Of a stretch of DNA of 64,000 nt, positions 18,105 to 27,167 are shown in pieces. The notes below the pieces were generated by a model. The model saw only the letters and a list, made by a program, of their open reading frames with translations, was not told the origin of the DNA and searched no databases. Made by a program: the position numbers and the translations under genes. Each line of letters begins with the position of its first letter. Position 1 is the stretch's first letter. Origin of the DNA: CAWKEY01 sp963848675 (GTDB taxonomy: Bacteria; Pseudomonadota; Gammaproteobacteria; Methylococcales; Methylomonadaceae). The stretch covers positions 186,001 to 250,000 of the forward strand of contig CAWKEY010000024.1 of NCBI GenBank assembly GCA_963848675.1, written 5' to 3'.

Positions 18105-20641
18105 TACGCCACCTCTACCAGTTTAAAATGTTTCTTTTCTTCCTCGTAAGCAGGACGAATCTGCCCGCGTTCTTCGACAAACACCACGTTGTCATCTTGC
18201 TGGTCGCTGTTGATGAAGTGACGGAAGCGCTTGAGTTTGGACTCATCTTCAATCGTGGTCTTCCATTCGCACTGATAGGTATCGATCACATGCTGCATCT
18301 GCTGTTCCAATTGAGCGCAAAGCCCCAGTTTGTCGTCAATGACCACCGACTTGAGATAATCCAGGCCGCCTTCCATGTTTTCCATCCAGACAGAGGTTCG
18401 CTGCAGGCGGCCGGCGCTGCGCACATAAAAAATCAGAAACCGGTCAATCAATTGAATCAGCGTGGCCTTATCCAATCCCGTGGCAAACAAGTCGGCATGC
18501 CGCGGCTTCATGCCGCCGTTGCCGCAGACATAAAGATTCCAGCCGTTTTCAGTGGCGATAATGCCGACGTCTTTGCCTTGCGCTTCGGCGCATTCGCGCG
18601 TGCAGCCGGACACCGCGAATTTGATTTTGTGCGGTGAACGCAGGCCTTTGTAGCGATTTTCCAGTTCGATGGCCAGGCTGACGCTGTCATCGACGCCATA
18701 GCGGCACCAGGTGCTGCCGACGCAGGATTTAACGGTGCGCAAGGATTTGCCGTAGGCATGACCGGATTCGAAACCGGCATCGATGAGCTCCTTCCAGATG
18801 TGCGGCAATTGCTCGACCCGTGCGCCGAATAAATCCACGCGCTGGCCGCCGGTAATTTTGGTGTAGAGCTTGTATTTTTTGCCCACTTGGCCCAATGCAA
18901 TCAGCATATCGGGGCTGATTTCGCCGCCGGTGATGCGCGGCACCACCGAATAGGTGCCGTCTTTCTGCATATTGGCCAGGAAAGTATCGTTGGTATCCTG
19001 CAAGCCCAGATGCGCCGGTTCCAAAATATGCTCGTTCCAGTAAGACGCCAGAATATTGCCGGCAGCAGGTTTGCAAATTTCGCAGCCACGCCCTTTTCCG
19101 TGTTTTGCCAGCAATTCGGCAAAGGATCTGATTCCGCCGACCACAACCAGGTTGTAAAGATCCTGGCGGGTGTAGGCAAAATGCTCGCACAAGTCGGTAT
19201 TGACTTCAAAGCCGTGCCTGGCCAGCTCGCAATCCATGACCGACTTCAGCAACGCCGAACAGCCGCCGCAGCCGGTGGACGCTTTGGTTTCTGCTTTTAA
19301 TGCGCCGATAGTGGTGCTGCCGGCTTCAATCGCCGAGCAAATCGCGCTCTTGGTGACATTGTAGCAAGAACAAATCTGCGCCGAGGCCGGCAAGGCATCC
19401 GCGCCCAGTCCCACCGATTCATCGGAGCGGTGCGGTAAAATCAGCGCATCGGGGTTTTCGGGGAGCTCAATTCCGTTTAAACAGTACTGCAACAAGGTGC
19501 CGTAACCCGAAGCATCGCCAACGAGCACGGCACCCAGCAATTGCTTTTTATCCGGGCTAACAATCAGGCGTTTATAAATCTGGTTTTCGCCGTTCTGGTA
19601 GCTGTACACCAGCGCCCCCTGGGTTTTGGCATGTGCGTCGCCAATACTGGCCACATCAATGCCCATCAGTTTCAGCTTGGTGCTCATGTCGGCACCGGTG
19701 AAACTGGCGTCCTCACCCGACAAATCGGCAACCACCGTGCGCGCCATTGCATAACCCGGCGCTACCAGTCCGTAGATCATGCCATTCCACAGCGCACATT
19801 CACCTATCGCATAAATGCTGGCATCGGAGGTGCGGCACTGGTTATCAATGATGATGCCGCCGCGCTGACCGACAGCGAGTCCGCACGCCCTGGCAAGCTC
19901 GTCACGCGGACGTATCCCCGCCGAAAACAGCACGATGTCGGTTTCCAGCTCCTCGCCGTCGGCGAAGCACATTTTGTTCATGCACTGTTCGCCGTCGCTG
20001 ATGATGCTGGTATTTTTGCCGGTATGCACGGTTACGCCCAGCTCTTCAATTTTACGCCGCAACATGGCGCCGCCCGCTTCATCGAGCTGCACGGCCATCA
20101 AGCGGGGCGCGAATTCGACTACATGCGTTTGCAAGCCTAAATCCATTAAAGCTTTGGCGGCCTCCAGACCCAATAATCCGCCTCCAACGACGGTGCCGAC
20201 TTTGCCCGTTTTTGCGGCAGCGGCCATAGCTTCAAGGTCTTCAACGGTTCTATAAACCAGGCACTGCGCGCGATCATGTCCAGGCACCGGCGGCACAAAC
20301 GGGTAAGAGCCGGTAGCAATTACCAGTTTGTCGTAGTTGATAGTGATGCCTTTTTCAGACACTACCGTTTTGGTCATGCGGTCGATGGTTGCGGCTTTAT
20401 CCCCCAGATGGATGCTGATGCCGTGTTGCTCAAAAAAACCGGGTTCAACCAAAGAAAGATCTTGTGCGCTTTTGCCGGAGAAAAATTCCGACAAATGCAC
20501 CCGGTCGTAGGCGGCTCTGGGTTCTTCGCAAAAAGTAACGATTTGATAGTCTTCTTTAGCCGGACTGGCTACCAGGCCGGCTAAAAAGCTCTGTCCGACC
20601 ATGCCGTTACCAATGACGACTAATGTTTTTTTTGTGGCCAT
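18104..20641 (-). CDS. nirB: Nitrite reductase (NADH) large subunit
   Basis: 845 residues, cytoplasmic sirohaem nitrite reductase. The FAD/NADH oxidoreductase module occupies about residues 1-400 (GNGMVGQSFL near 11; VVGGGLLGLEAAK near 151). A BFD-like [2Fe-2S] domain follows (ICSCYNV...TGCGGC, 423-461), with a second Cys pair at GRGCEIC (518-523). The sirohaem/[4Fe-4S] domain has ligands Cys640, Cys646, Cys680 and Cys684 (CVGSTWC...SGCTREC). Length and domain order are normal for NirB. It converts nitrite to ammonium with NADH. Followed directly by nirD; preceded by the porin gene at 78 bp. Confidence 0.97.
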   Translation of the reverse strand: MATKKTLVVIGNGMVGQSFLAGLVASPAKEDYQIVTFCEEPRAAYDRVHLSEFFSGKSAQDLSLVEPGFFEQHGISIHLGDKAATIDRMTKTVVSEKGITINYDKLVIATGSYPFVPPVPGHDRAQCLVYRTVEDLEAMAAAAKTGKVGTVVGGGLLGLEAAKALMDLGLQTHVVEFAPRLMAVQLDEAGGAMLRRKIEELGVTVHTGKNTSIISDGEQCMNKMCFADGEELETDIVLFSAGIRPRDELARACGLAVGQRGGIIIDNQCRTSDASIYAIGECALWNGMIYGLVAPGYAMARTVVADLSGEDASFTGADMSTKLKLMGIDVASIGDAHAKTQGALVYSYQNGENQIYKRLIVSPDKKQLLGAVLVGDASGYGTLLQYCLNGIELPENPDALILPHRSDESVGLGADALPASAQICSCYNVTKSAICSAIEAGSTTIGALKAETKASTGCGGCSALLKSVMDCELARHGFEVNTDLCEHFAYTRQDLYNLVVVGGIRSFAELLAKHGKGRGCEICKPAAGNILASYWNEHILEPAHLGLQDTNDTFLANMQKDGTYSVVPRITGGEISPDMLIALGQVGKKYKLYTKITGGQRVDLFGARVEQLPHIWKELIDAGFESGHAYGKSLRTVKSCVGSTWCRYGVDDSVSLAIELENRYKGLRSPHKIKFAVSGCTRECAEAQGKDVGIIATENGWNLYVCGNGGMKPRHADLFATGLDKATLIQLIDRFLIFYVRSAGRLQRTSVWMENMEGGLDYLKSVVIDDKLGLCAQLEQQMQHVIDTYQCEWKTTIEDESKLKRFRHFINSDQQDDNVVFVEERGQIRPAYEEEKKHFKLVEVA

Positions 20642-20719
20642 GATTAACCTCGATCTGCATTATTTGTTAGGATAGACAGGTTGTTTTGCCCAGCATTCCC
20701 GGTATAAAAGTCCGGTGGG

Positions 20720-21997
20720 TTAGAAACTAACATTGCCCTGGAGCCAGATTTTTTGGGTATCTGTGCCAAAGGTGTCGGCGTTGTAATAAGCGTACTTGGC
20801 CAGCAGCGAATAATGTTTGCCGAATTTTTTGGTGGCCAGAAAATCCCATTCCTTGCCGTACTGAAGCTGCCCGGTGTCGTCGGTAAAGTTGTGATAAACC
20901 CCGCTCACAACGACCTCGCCTCGATCCAGCACGCTGCTAACGGTGGCGAATACGTCGCGAATGCCGTTGTCAGGCGTGATCAGGAATAGGTCAGCCCAGC
21001 CCTGGAAGGCATGGTTGGTGCCTAGCGGCGTGTCAAAGTGCTGGTTTTTACCGGAGCCATCCAGCTGTTCCATGGCGCCTTGAAAGGTAAAATTGTAAGC
21101 AGTGAAACCGCCCATCAAATTGACGCGATTGGCTTGATATGGCGTTTTGCCGTGGCCGTAATCTTGTTGATAGCCCCATTCGGCGGTGTAAACCAGTCCG
21201 TAGTTATCGCTTAATTTGAGAGAGTCCCCCGGTTTTTGATAGTTTGATAGGCGCAAGCCATAGGTTTGGCTGGATTTTTCGTAAAATTCTCTCTCGGTGT
21301 AATCCAGCCAGTAGCCATAGCCGACTACCGTGCCGTAATCGCCGAGCTTGTAGCTGACGTTAAGAATCGGCGCATTAATGTTTTCGGTCGTGGCGGTAAA
21401 TGTCTGGATGTTGCCGATATAGCCTGCATTGACTACCAGGCCAAACAGCTGCTGGTTGTTATGGGTGATCAGCACCGAATCGAACGTGGTTTCCATCTGC
21501 CGCCAGCCGACGTTGCCGATAAAGCGGTCATCATCCAGCTTGATGCGTTGCCGGCCGCCCTTGATGAGCGTGTCGGGGATGCCTGCGTAACTCAGCCATA
21601 GCTGGTTGAGTTCACTCTGTTCGGGATCGGCAACGGTTGAGAATTGCCCGTAGCCGTTACGGGTACTATTGAAATCTTCCTGCATGGCAAGATTGCCTTC
21701 GTATTCCGCATACGCTTGAAGGCCATGCCATACCGGTGACAACAGGCCTGCGCGCAAACGTGCAGTATTGGCATTGGCTGTGTGTGGATATTGGCCTTTG
21801 AACTTGACGCCTTTATCCTGATCGACGTTTTCATAACGGTAATTCAGGTCGATTTTTACCGCGCCGTTGTTGCCATAATGGTAAAAATTAAGGGCATCTT
21901 CGACCTCTTTGGTCATGTCCGCCGAAACCGGGCTCGAGCCTAAGGATAAAGCGAACAGAGATATGGAAACTTTGGTTTTATGTTGTCGTGCAGGCAT
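20720..21997 (-). CDS. Outer-membrane porin (alginate-export-like), probable nitrate/nitrite porin
   Basis: 425 residues with a signal peptide (SLFALSLGSSPVSA) and alternating beta-strand pattern through the length, ending GNVSF with the C-terminal Phe typical of outer-membrane barrels. WLSYAGIPDTLIKGGRQRIKLDDDRFIGNVGWRQ is the conserved strand block of alginate-export-family porins; it is split here as LIKGGRQRIKLDDDRF and the GWRQ motif. Its place between the ABC transporter and nirB suggests it admits nitrate or nitrite across the outer membrane. This is inference from context. Confidence 0.83.
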   Translation of the reverse strand: MPARQHKTKVSISLFALSLGSSPVSADMTKEVEDALNFYHYGNNGAVKIDLNYRYENVDQDKGVKFKGQYPHTANANTARLRAGLLSPVWHGLQAYAEYEGNLAMQEDFNSTRNGYGQFSTVADPEQSELNQLWLSYAGIPDTLIKGGRQRIKLDDDRFIGNVGWRQMETTFDSVLITHNNQQLFGLVVNAGYIGNIQTFTATTENINAPILNVSYKLGDYGTVVGYGYWLDYTEREFYEKSSQTYGLRLSNYQKPGDSLKLSDNYGLVYTAEWGYQQDYGHGKTPYQANRVNLMGGFTAYNFTFQGAMEQLDGSGKNQHFDTPLGTNHAFQGWADLFLITPDNGIRDVFATVSSVLDRGEVVVSGVYHNFTDDTGQLQYGKEWDFLATKKFGKHYSLLAKYAYYNADTFGTDTQKIWLQGNVSF

Positions 21998-22023
21998 GAC
22001 GCCTCCTTAAAAAATTGAGATTC

Positions 22024-22103
22024 GTAGGTCGGGTTAGGCGCTAGCCGTAACCCGACACTTCGGAGCCACAAATTGTTGGGTTACGCTGCGCTAACCCAAC
22101 CTG
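22024..22103. repeat. GTAGGTTGGGTTAG-type inverted repeat, copy 1
   Basis: An ~80-bp element with ends GTAGGTCGGGTTAG and CTAACCCAACCTGC plus inner GTAACCC/GGGTTAC arms. Similar elements are at 24919-24997 and 35619-35695. Such 'GGTTGGGTTAGCG' elements are widespread intergenic repeats in proteobacteria. Confidence 0.85.
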
Positions 22104-22108
22104 CAAAA

Positions 22109-23863
22109 TCAATGCGTGTGGTCGCATTCGGTCAGGAAGCTCAAAATGCTTTCCCGGTAACGGTAATAATCCGGGTGGGTCAGTAACGACTTTCTGCTGC
22201 GCGGTCTGGGCAAATCGATTTCTTCAATCTTGCCGATGGTGGCATGCGGGCCGTTGGTCATCATCACCACGCGATCTGCCAGCAGGATGGCTTCATCAAC
22301 ATCGTGCGTGACGACAATGGCGGTGACCTGGGTTCTGTCCCAGACTTCCATTAACACGTCTTGTAATTCCCAGCGGGTTAAGGAATCGAGCATCCCGAAC
22401 GGTTCATCCAGCAACAACAGCTTGGGAGACAAGGCAAAGGCGCGCGCAATACCGACCCGCTGACGCATGCCATTGGACATGTCGGCGGCTTTTTTCAGCA
22501 TGGCATCGGCCAGGCCGACCCGCGTTAAATAGTATTCAACGATGTCTTCGCGTTCGGATGGCGAGGCGTGCGGATAGACTTTATCGACGCCCAACATGAC
22601 ATTTTCAAAAGCCGTCAGCCAGGGAAACAGGCTGGGTGCCTGAAATACCACGCCGCGATCCGGTCCGGCCGCGGTAATTTCCTTGTTATCGAGAATAATC
22701 ACGCCTTCGGAGATGCTGTTGAGGCCTGCAGTCATGGATAACACAGTCGATTTGCCGCATCCGGAGTGGCCGATGATGGAGATGAATTCGCCTTTTTTCA
22801 TTTTAAGATCGAAGCCGTCAACGACTTTAACGTTGCTGTTGCCATCCGGCGTCGGGTAAATTTTCGATAATTTGGAAAACTCTACATAGCGGGGTTTACC
22901 TAAATCGTTCTTGCCGGGTTTTAGGGTCGAAGTATCCAGCTTGAAATCGTTACTGGTATTAGGCCTGACATCCGGCAATTTGATTTGCTTCTGATCGGAG
23001 ACCCGGTTTTTCTGCATGCCGATGTCCAGTAAATACTGGGTGATTTCAGCGCGGTAGTGCTTGAATTCCGGATGGTGATTTAATGCGGTCCGGTCGCGCG
23101 GGCGTTCGATATCGATGGTAAAGTCCGGGCCCAAGGTGGCGTCCGGGCCAGGGTTGAGTGGGATAACGCGATCGGCCATGTAAATGGCTTCATCGACATC
23201 ATTGGTAATCAGGATGACGGTCTTTTTTTCCTGCTCCCAGATTCTTAAAATTTCATCTTGCAGATTGCCGCGCGTTAACGCATCCAGTGCGCTTAACGGC
23301 TCATCCAATAACAGAATGTCAGGGTTGGCCGCCAATGCCCGGGCGACGTTAACGCGCTGGCGCATGCCGCCGGAAAGTTCGGCGGGTTTTTTGTTCATGG
23401 CGCTGCCCAGGTTCACCATGCGCACATGTTTTTCGGTGTGGGCTTTACGTTGTCCGGCAGACCAGTGTTTGAAGATTTCATCCACCGCCAAGGCGACGTT
23501 TTCAAATACTGTCAACCATGGCATCAAGGAATAGTTTTGAAAGACGACGCCGCGATCAGGGCCCGGGCTGGTAATAGGCTCACCCTGTTTTAACACCGCG
23601 CCGCTGTCGGCCTGGATGAGTCCTGCGATCGTGGAAATCAGGGTGGTTTTGCCGCTGCCGGAAAAGCCGACAATCGCGATAAATTCGCCTTGTTTGATGC
23701 TTAGGTTGATGTTGCTGAGAATCGGGGCCTTTTCCGTGCCTACGCCGTAAGATTTACTGACGGCTTTCAATTCCAACAGCGGTAAAAAGGCATCATTGGA
23801 AGGGCAAGGCAATGTCGATGGGGTGGGCATGTTAACTACCTGTTGAATGTTAACCGTCTTCAT
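22109..23863 (-). CDS. Nitrate ABC transporter ATPase with two fused ATP-binding domains
   Basis: 584 residues from the ATG with AGGAG nine bases upstream; the longer frame begins inside the permease end. Two complete NBDs lie in tandem. NBD1 has GFSGSGKT, LSGGMRQRVNVARAL and LLLDEP. NBD2 has GHSGCGKS, MSNGMRQRVGIARAF and LLLDEP. The linker is about 90 residues. Both belong to the NrtC/NrtD/SsuB class. In NBD1 the switch histidine is replaced by Asn (ILITNDVDEA), while NBD2 keeps His (VVTHDVDEA). There is no C-terminal NrtA-like sensor domain as in cyanobacterial NrtC. It energises the permease encoded upstream, 13 bp away. Confidence 0.92.
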   Translation of the reverse strand: MKTVNIQQVVNMPTPSTLPCPSNDAFLPLLELKAVSKSYGVGTEKAPILSNINLSIKQGEFIAIVGFSGSGKTTLISTIAGLIQADSGAVLKQGEPITSPGPDRGVVFQNYSLMPWLTVFENVALAVDEIFKHWSAGQRKAHTEKHVRMVNLGSAMNKKPAELSGGMRQRVNVARALAANPDILLLDEPLSALDALTRGNLQDEILRIWEQEKKTVILITNDVDEAIYMADRVIPLNPGPDATLGPDFTIDIERPRDRTALNHHPEFKHYRAEITQYLLDIGMQKNRVSDQKQIKLPDVRPNTSNDFKLDTSTLKPGKNDLGKPRYVEFSKLSKIYPTPDGNSNVKVVDGFDLKMKKGEFISIIGHSGCGKSTVLSMTAGLNSISEGVIILDNKEITAAGPDRGVVFQAPSLFPWLTAFENVMLGVDKVYPHASPSEREDIVEYYLTRVGLADAMLKKAADMSNGMRQRVGIARAFALSPKLLLLDEPFGMLDSLTRWELQDVLMEVWDRTQVTAIVVTHDVDEAILLADRVVMMTNGPHATIGKIEEIDLPRPRSRKSLLTHPDYYRYRESILSFLTECDHTH

Positions 23864-23876
23864 GGTTGGCTCCTGT

Positions 23877-24893
23877 TCAAACCGTTTTACCGAACGAGAA
23901 AACCTTTTGGAACGACTGCATGAGGCGATCCAGCGCAAAGCCGATCAGGCCGATGGTAAACACCGCCACCATGATTCTGGCCAGGGAGTTGGAGCTGCCG
24001 TTCTGAAACTCGTCCCAGACAAATTTTCCCAGCCCCGGGTTTTGCGCGAGCATTTCGGCGGCAATCAACACCATCCAGCCCACGCCCAAGGACAGCCGCA
24101 TGCCGGTGAAAATGTAGGGCAGGGCGGAAGGAATGATGATTTTGCGGATTTGACTGCTCCAGCTAAGGCGCAGCACCTTGCCGACGTTCACCAGATCTTT
24201 ATCAACTGACGATACGCCGACCGCGGTATTAATCAGCGTTGGCCACAGCGAGCACAAGGTGACGGTAATCGCCGAGGTCAGAAACGATTTTTCAAACCAG
24301 GAGTCATCAGTGGTCACATACATCGCACTGACCACCAGTGTGATGATCGGCAGCCACGCCAGCGGCGACACCGGCTTAAAAATTTGAATCAACGGATTAA
24401 AGGCGATGTTGAATACTGGACTCATGCCGCACAGCAATCCCAGCGGCACGGCAATCATGCTGGCAATCACAAAGCCGGCAAACACCGTGTACAGGCTGGT
24501 GAAAATCTTGTCCAGATACGTGGCCTGGCCGTTGTAGGGGCGAACGTTGATTTCAGCGCCAGGATCTTCGGCCCTTTTTTCGGCATTACGCTGTTGCTGG
24601 CGTTGATAGTAGGCATCTTCTTTGGTGCGTTCGGCAAAGTGCTCGTCCAAGAGTCCGCTGGCTTCATGCCAAACGGCGACCGGTCCGGGAATAGTGCCCA
24701 AACTGGTGTTGACCTTGGACGCCGAAACACTCCAAAGACCCAGAAATATCATAAAGGCGATAATCGGTACGCCCATGATCAAAAAAATCTGCCGGACTTG
24801 TTGTGCAGGGTTTTCGCCCGCCGCTATTTTTACCAAGGGTACAAACCAGGTCAGGCCGGTGATGTTAAAAAATTTGAGCAGTGCGTTATTCAT
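23877..24893 (-). CDS. nrtB: Nitrate ABC transporter permease
   Basis: 338 residues from ATG 24893 (CCAGGTG upstream); a GTG three codons earlier is also possible. One N-terminal membrane segment and a charged periplasmic stretch (about residues 75-115, many Gln/Arg/Glu) precede the BPD_transp_1 core. The EAA-type loop and GVGWMVLIAAEML are typical of NrtB/TauC permeases. It forms the inner-membrane channel for nitrate with the fused ATPase. Lies between nrtA and the ATPase gene. Confidence 0.93.
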   Translation of the reverse strand: MNNALLKFFNITGLTWFVPLVKIAAGENPAQQVRQIFLIMGVPIIAFMIFLGLWSVSASKVNTSLGTIPGPVAVWHEASGLLDEHFAERTKEDAYYQRQQQRNAEKRAEDPGAEINVRPYNGQATYLDKIFTSLYTVFAGFVIASMIAVPLGLLCGMSPVFNIAFNPLIQIFKPVSPLAWLPIITLVVSAMYVTTDDSWFEKSFLTSAITVTLCSLWPTLINTAVGVSSVDKDLVNVGKVLRLSWSSQIRKIIIPSALPYIFTGMRLSLGVGWMVLIAAEMLAQNPGLGKFVWDEFQNGSSNSLARIMVAVFTIGLIGFALDRLMQSFQKVFSFGKTV

Positions 24894-24918
24894 TTTGATC
24901 ACCTGGAGTTTTTATTGT

Positions 24919-24997
24919 GTAGGTTGGGCTGACGTAAGGAAGCCCAACGCAACGGAGCCGCCGGATGTTGGGCTGCGCGTTGCTTAGCCCAACCTGC
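24919..24997. repeat. GTAGGTTGGG-type inverted repeat, copy 2
   Basis: The ends GTAGGTTGGGCTGACG and TTAGCCCAACCTGC form an inverted repeat, with inner AGCCCAACG and TGTTGGGCT arms. It lies between nrtA and nrtB and could affect mRNA decay between them. Confidence 0.85.
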
Positions 24998-25009
24998 CCG
25001 ATGTATTAA

Positions 25010-26410
25010 TTATTCAACCACCTTGCCGCCAACAACTTTTTGCTTGCCCTTAAGGCCGATGGCGAATTTGGCCAGATAATCATTTGGTTTGCCGCCGTCG
25101 AAAGCGATGCCGTCAATGAAGTCCGCAGTAGAGGGCTTGATGCCGGATTCATTGTCTGCGGGGAAGTCACTGGCTTTTGCTTTACCGTCGGCAATCAAGG
25201 CTTTTACAGCCGCCATATAAATATCCGGGCGATAGACTTTTTGGGCGGTTTCCAGATACCAGTTATCAGGTTTGTATTCGTTGATTTGCCCCCAGCGGCG
25301 CATTTGCGTCAAATACCAGATGGCATCGCTGTAATAGGGGTAAGTCGCGTTGTTGCGAAAGAAAGTGTTGAAATCAGGCATTGGACGTTTATCGCCTTTT
25401 TCGTATTCGAAGGTGCCGGTCATGCTGTTGGCAATCACCTCGTAATCCGCGCCTACATAGTGTTTTTGCGACAGCATTTCGACTGCTTCTTTGCGGTTTT
25501 TGTTGTTGTCTGCATCCAGCCACATGGCGGCTCGAATCAACGCTTTTACTACGGCTTTATGGGTGTTGGGATTTTTGTCGGCCCACTCCTTGCTGACACC
25601 AAATACTTTTTCCGGGTTGTTTTTCCAGATTTCATAGTCGGTAATGACCGGTACCCCCAGGCCTTTGAAAACCGCTTGTTGATTCCATGGTTCGCCGACA
25701 CAGTAGCCGGAGATAGTGCCAGCCTCAAGTGTGGCCGGCATTTGTGGTGGTGGAGTTACAGACAGCAGCGCGTCAGCGGCAATTTGTCCATTGGTATCCT
25801 GGGGTGGGGCATAAAAGCCAGGTTTGATACCGCCGGCTGCGAGCCAATAACGGAGCTCATAGTTGTGGGTGGATACAGGAAATACCATGCCCATGTTGAA
25901 CGGTTTGCCATCGTTTTTATATTTTTCAACTACTGGTTTTAACGCATCCGCTTTGATCGGATGAACGGGCTTGCCGTTTGCCATTGGCACATGGGGTTTC
26001 ATTTGGTTCCATATGTCATTGGAAACGGTAATTGCGTTGCCATTCAAGTCCATGCTGAAAGCAGTAATGATGTCGGCTTTGGTGCCAAAGCCGATAGTGG
26101 CGCCTAAGGGTTGTCCAGCCAGCATATGCGCGCCGTCGAGTTCGCCGTTAATGACCCTGTCCAATAGCACTTTCCAGTTTGCCTGTGCCTCGACTTGAAC
26201 ATTCAAACCTTCATCTTCGAAATAACCTTTTTCCACAGCCACCGCCAGCGGCGCCATGTCTGTCAATTTGATAAAACCCAGTTTTAAACTGTCTTTCTCA
26301 AGTTTTTCTGCAGCAGAGACATTAGCCGTAAAGGTTAAAGTGGACACAGCCGCCACTGTGGAAAGCGCTATCACCAGTAGTCTAATAGGCTTGAGGCTAG
26401 TTAGTTTCAT
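25010..26410 (-). CDS. nrtA: Nitrate-binding protein of the ABC transporter
   Basis: 466 residues with a Sec signal peptide (about residues 1-33, cleavage after NVSA), no Tat twin-Arg and no lipobox. The mature protein is a CmpA/NrtA-type periplasmic binding protein: LGFIKLTDMAPLAVAVEKGYFEDEGL at the N-terminal lobe, SGYCVGEPWNQQAV, and NNATYPYYSDAIWYLTQMRRWGQI. It captures nitrate (possibly nitrite) and delivers it to NrtB. First gene of the nitrate operon; its 136-base leader carries the antitermination signals listed separately. NasS encoded upstream is its cytoplasmic paralogue. Confidence 0.95.
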   Translation of the reverse strand: MKLTSLKPIRLLVIALSTVAAVSTLTFTANVSAAEKLEKDSLKLGFIKLTDMAPLAVAVEKGYFEDEGLNVQVEAQANWKVLLDRVINGELDGAHMLAGQPLGATIGFGTKADIITAFSMDLNGNAITVSNDIWNQMKPHVPMANGKPVHPIKADALKPVVEKYKNDGKPFNMGMVFPVSTHNYELRYWLAAGGIKPGFYAPPQDTNGQIAADALLSVTPPPQMPATLEAGTISGYCVGEPWNQQAVFKGLGVPVITDYEIWKNNPEKVFGVSKEWADKNPNTHKAVVKALIRAAMWLDADNNKNRKEAVEMLSQKHYVGADYEVIANSMTGTFEYEKGDKRPMPDFNTFFRNNATYPYYSDAIWYLTQMRRWGQINEYKPDNWYLETAQKVYRPDIYMAAVKALIADGKAKASDFPADNESGIKPSTADFIDGIAFDGGKPNDYLAKFAIGLKGKQKVVGGKVVE

Positions 26411-26436
26411 GGGTACCCCATCAATAAAAAAAGATC

Positions 26437-26490
26437 AAAAAAAAGCGTCTCCAAGCAAAATGCGTAGTGCATTTAGTTTGGTAGACGCCT
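26437..26490 (-). terminator. Leader terminator before nrtA
   Basis: On the minus strand GCGTCT-A-CCAA pairs with TTGG-AGACGC (26445-26450 with 26483-26488 and inner bases) and is followed directly by eight T residues, 27 bases before the nrtA start. A terminator inside the leader of the first operon gene is the hallmark of attenuation control, here by NasT. Confidence 0.88.
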
Positions 26491-26499
26491 TTGTCATAA

Positions 26500-26542
26500 G
26501 GTTCTCAAATGAACCCGTAATGGTTACTCCGCCGTTGGAGTA
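26500..26542 (-). promoter_or_regulatory. Two-hexaloop ANTAR target for NasT in the nrtA leader
   Basis: Minus-strand hairpin P1 is TACTCC-AACGGC-GGAGTA (26525-26542), a 6-bp stem with a hexaloop having A1 and G4, as ANTAR targets require. P2 is GGTTC-ATTTGA-GAACC (26500-26515), a hexaloop with A1 but T at position 4. The pair sits directly upstream of the terminator, the known layout for ANTAR antitermination. The P2 deviation is noted; recognition of NasT by it is inference. Confidence 0.78.
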
Positions 26543-26555
26543 CTTGATTTGTAGT

Positions 26556-26572
26556 AAGCAATCGTTATGCCA
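26556..26572 (-). promoter_or_regulatory. Sigma-54 promoter of the nitrate operon
   Basis: TGGCATAACGATTGCTT on the minus strand has exact GG-N10-GC spacing and agrees closely with TGGCAC-N5-TTGCA. The predicted start near 26547 puts hairpin P1 at the very 5' end of the transcript. Confidence 0.85.
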
Positions 26573-26644
26573 TATCTTGTTATTAATTATTTAGTATTAA
26601 AAACAATAGGATAAAATTACGATTGGCGTTCAGCGCTATTTGCT

Positions 26645-26661
26645 TTCACTAAATTGGTGAA
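26645..26661. promoter_or_regulatory. NtrC-like binding site 1 upstream of nrtA
   Basis: TTCACTAAATTGGTGAA resembles the enterobacterial NtrC site TGCACTATATTGGTGCA in the half-site cores and 17-bp length. About 100 bp upstream of the sigma-54 start, a normal enhancer distance. Confidence 0.6.
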
Positions 26662-26687
26662 TCACAACTGTGCAGTTATTGGCTTGA

Positions 26688-26704
26688 CGCACCAAAACAG
26701 TGCT
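26688..26704. promoter_or_regulatory. NtrC-like binding site 2 upstream of nrtA
   Basis: CGCACCAAAACAGTGCT preserves the GCACC...GTGC dyad of NtrC sites. Centre is 43 bp from site 1, about four helical turns, so both face the same side of the DNA. Confidence 0.6.
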
Positions 26705-26827
26705 GGCCATGATTGAGTTTGAGTCTTATGTGAATCGGAGCCGATAAGGTATGCTACCCGCATGTTTCCTTAAACGACGCACACTGGCTGCCGTTATTTT
26801 CATCCCTAAAAAACACACGAGGCTTTG

Positions 26828-27088
26828 ATGCAGTGTCGAATCGGCTGCGGCGCTTGTTGTATTGCGCCATCCATGTCTTCAGCTATCCCTTTACATCCGT
26901 TCGGAAAACCGGCAGCGCTGCGTTGTCTGCATTTGGATGATGAAAATACATGCGCAATTTTTCTGCAATCCGAACGGCCTCAGGTGTGCCATGGCTTTCA
27001 GGCCACCCCTGATGCGTGCGGCAGTTCGAGAGAAGAAGCATTGGCGCTGTTGTCGGAGTGGGAGACTTTGACGGCGCCTACAAAATAA
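26828..27088 (+). CDS. YkgJ-family cysteine-cluster protein
   Basis: 86 residues from the ATG (the upstream TTG is unlikely). It has the CxxxCGxCC pattern (MQCRIGCGACC) and later Cys residues (RCLHLD...CAIF...VCHGF...CG) of the YkgJ/UPF0153 cysteine-cluster family, which probably binds a metal or Fe-S cluster. Function unknown. It diverges from the nitrate operon, sharing the upstream region with the NtrC-like sites, and converges on nasT. Confidence 0.82.
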   Translation: MQCRIGCGACCIAPSMSSAIPLHPFGKPAALRCLHLDDENTCAIFLQSERPQVCHGFQATPDACGSSREEALALLSEWETLTAPTK

Positions 27089-27167
27089 ACCAGTGTTAAA
27101 ATTCTAGCCGCAACGCAGGCGCCGCTTCACCGGCCAATCCGCTTGCTTGTGAAGATAGGCAGCAAAC

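Noticed and set aside
18128..18637. 169-codon plus-strand frame
   Set aside because: Antisense to nirB, including its sirohaem motifs.
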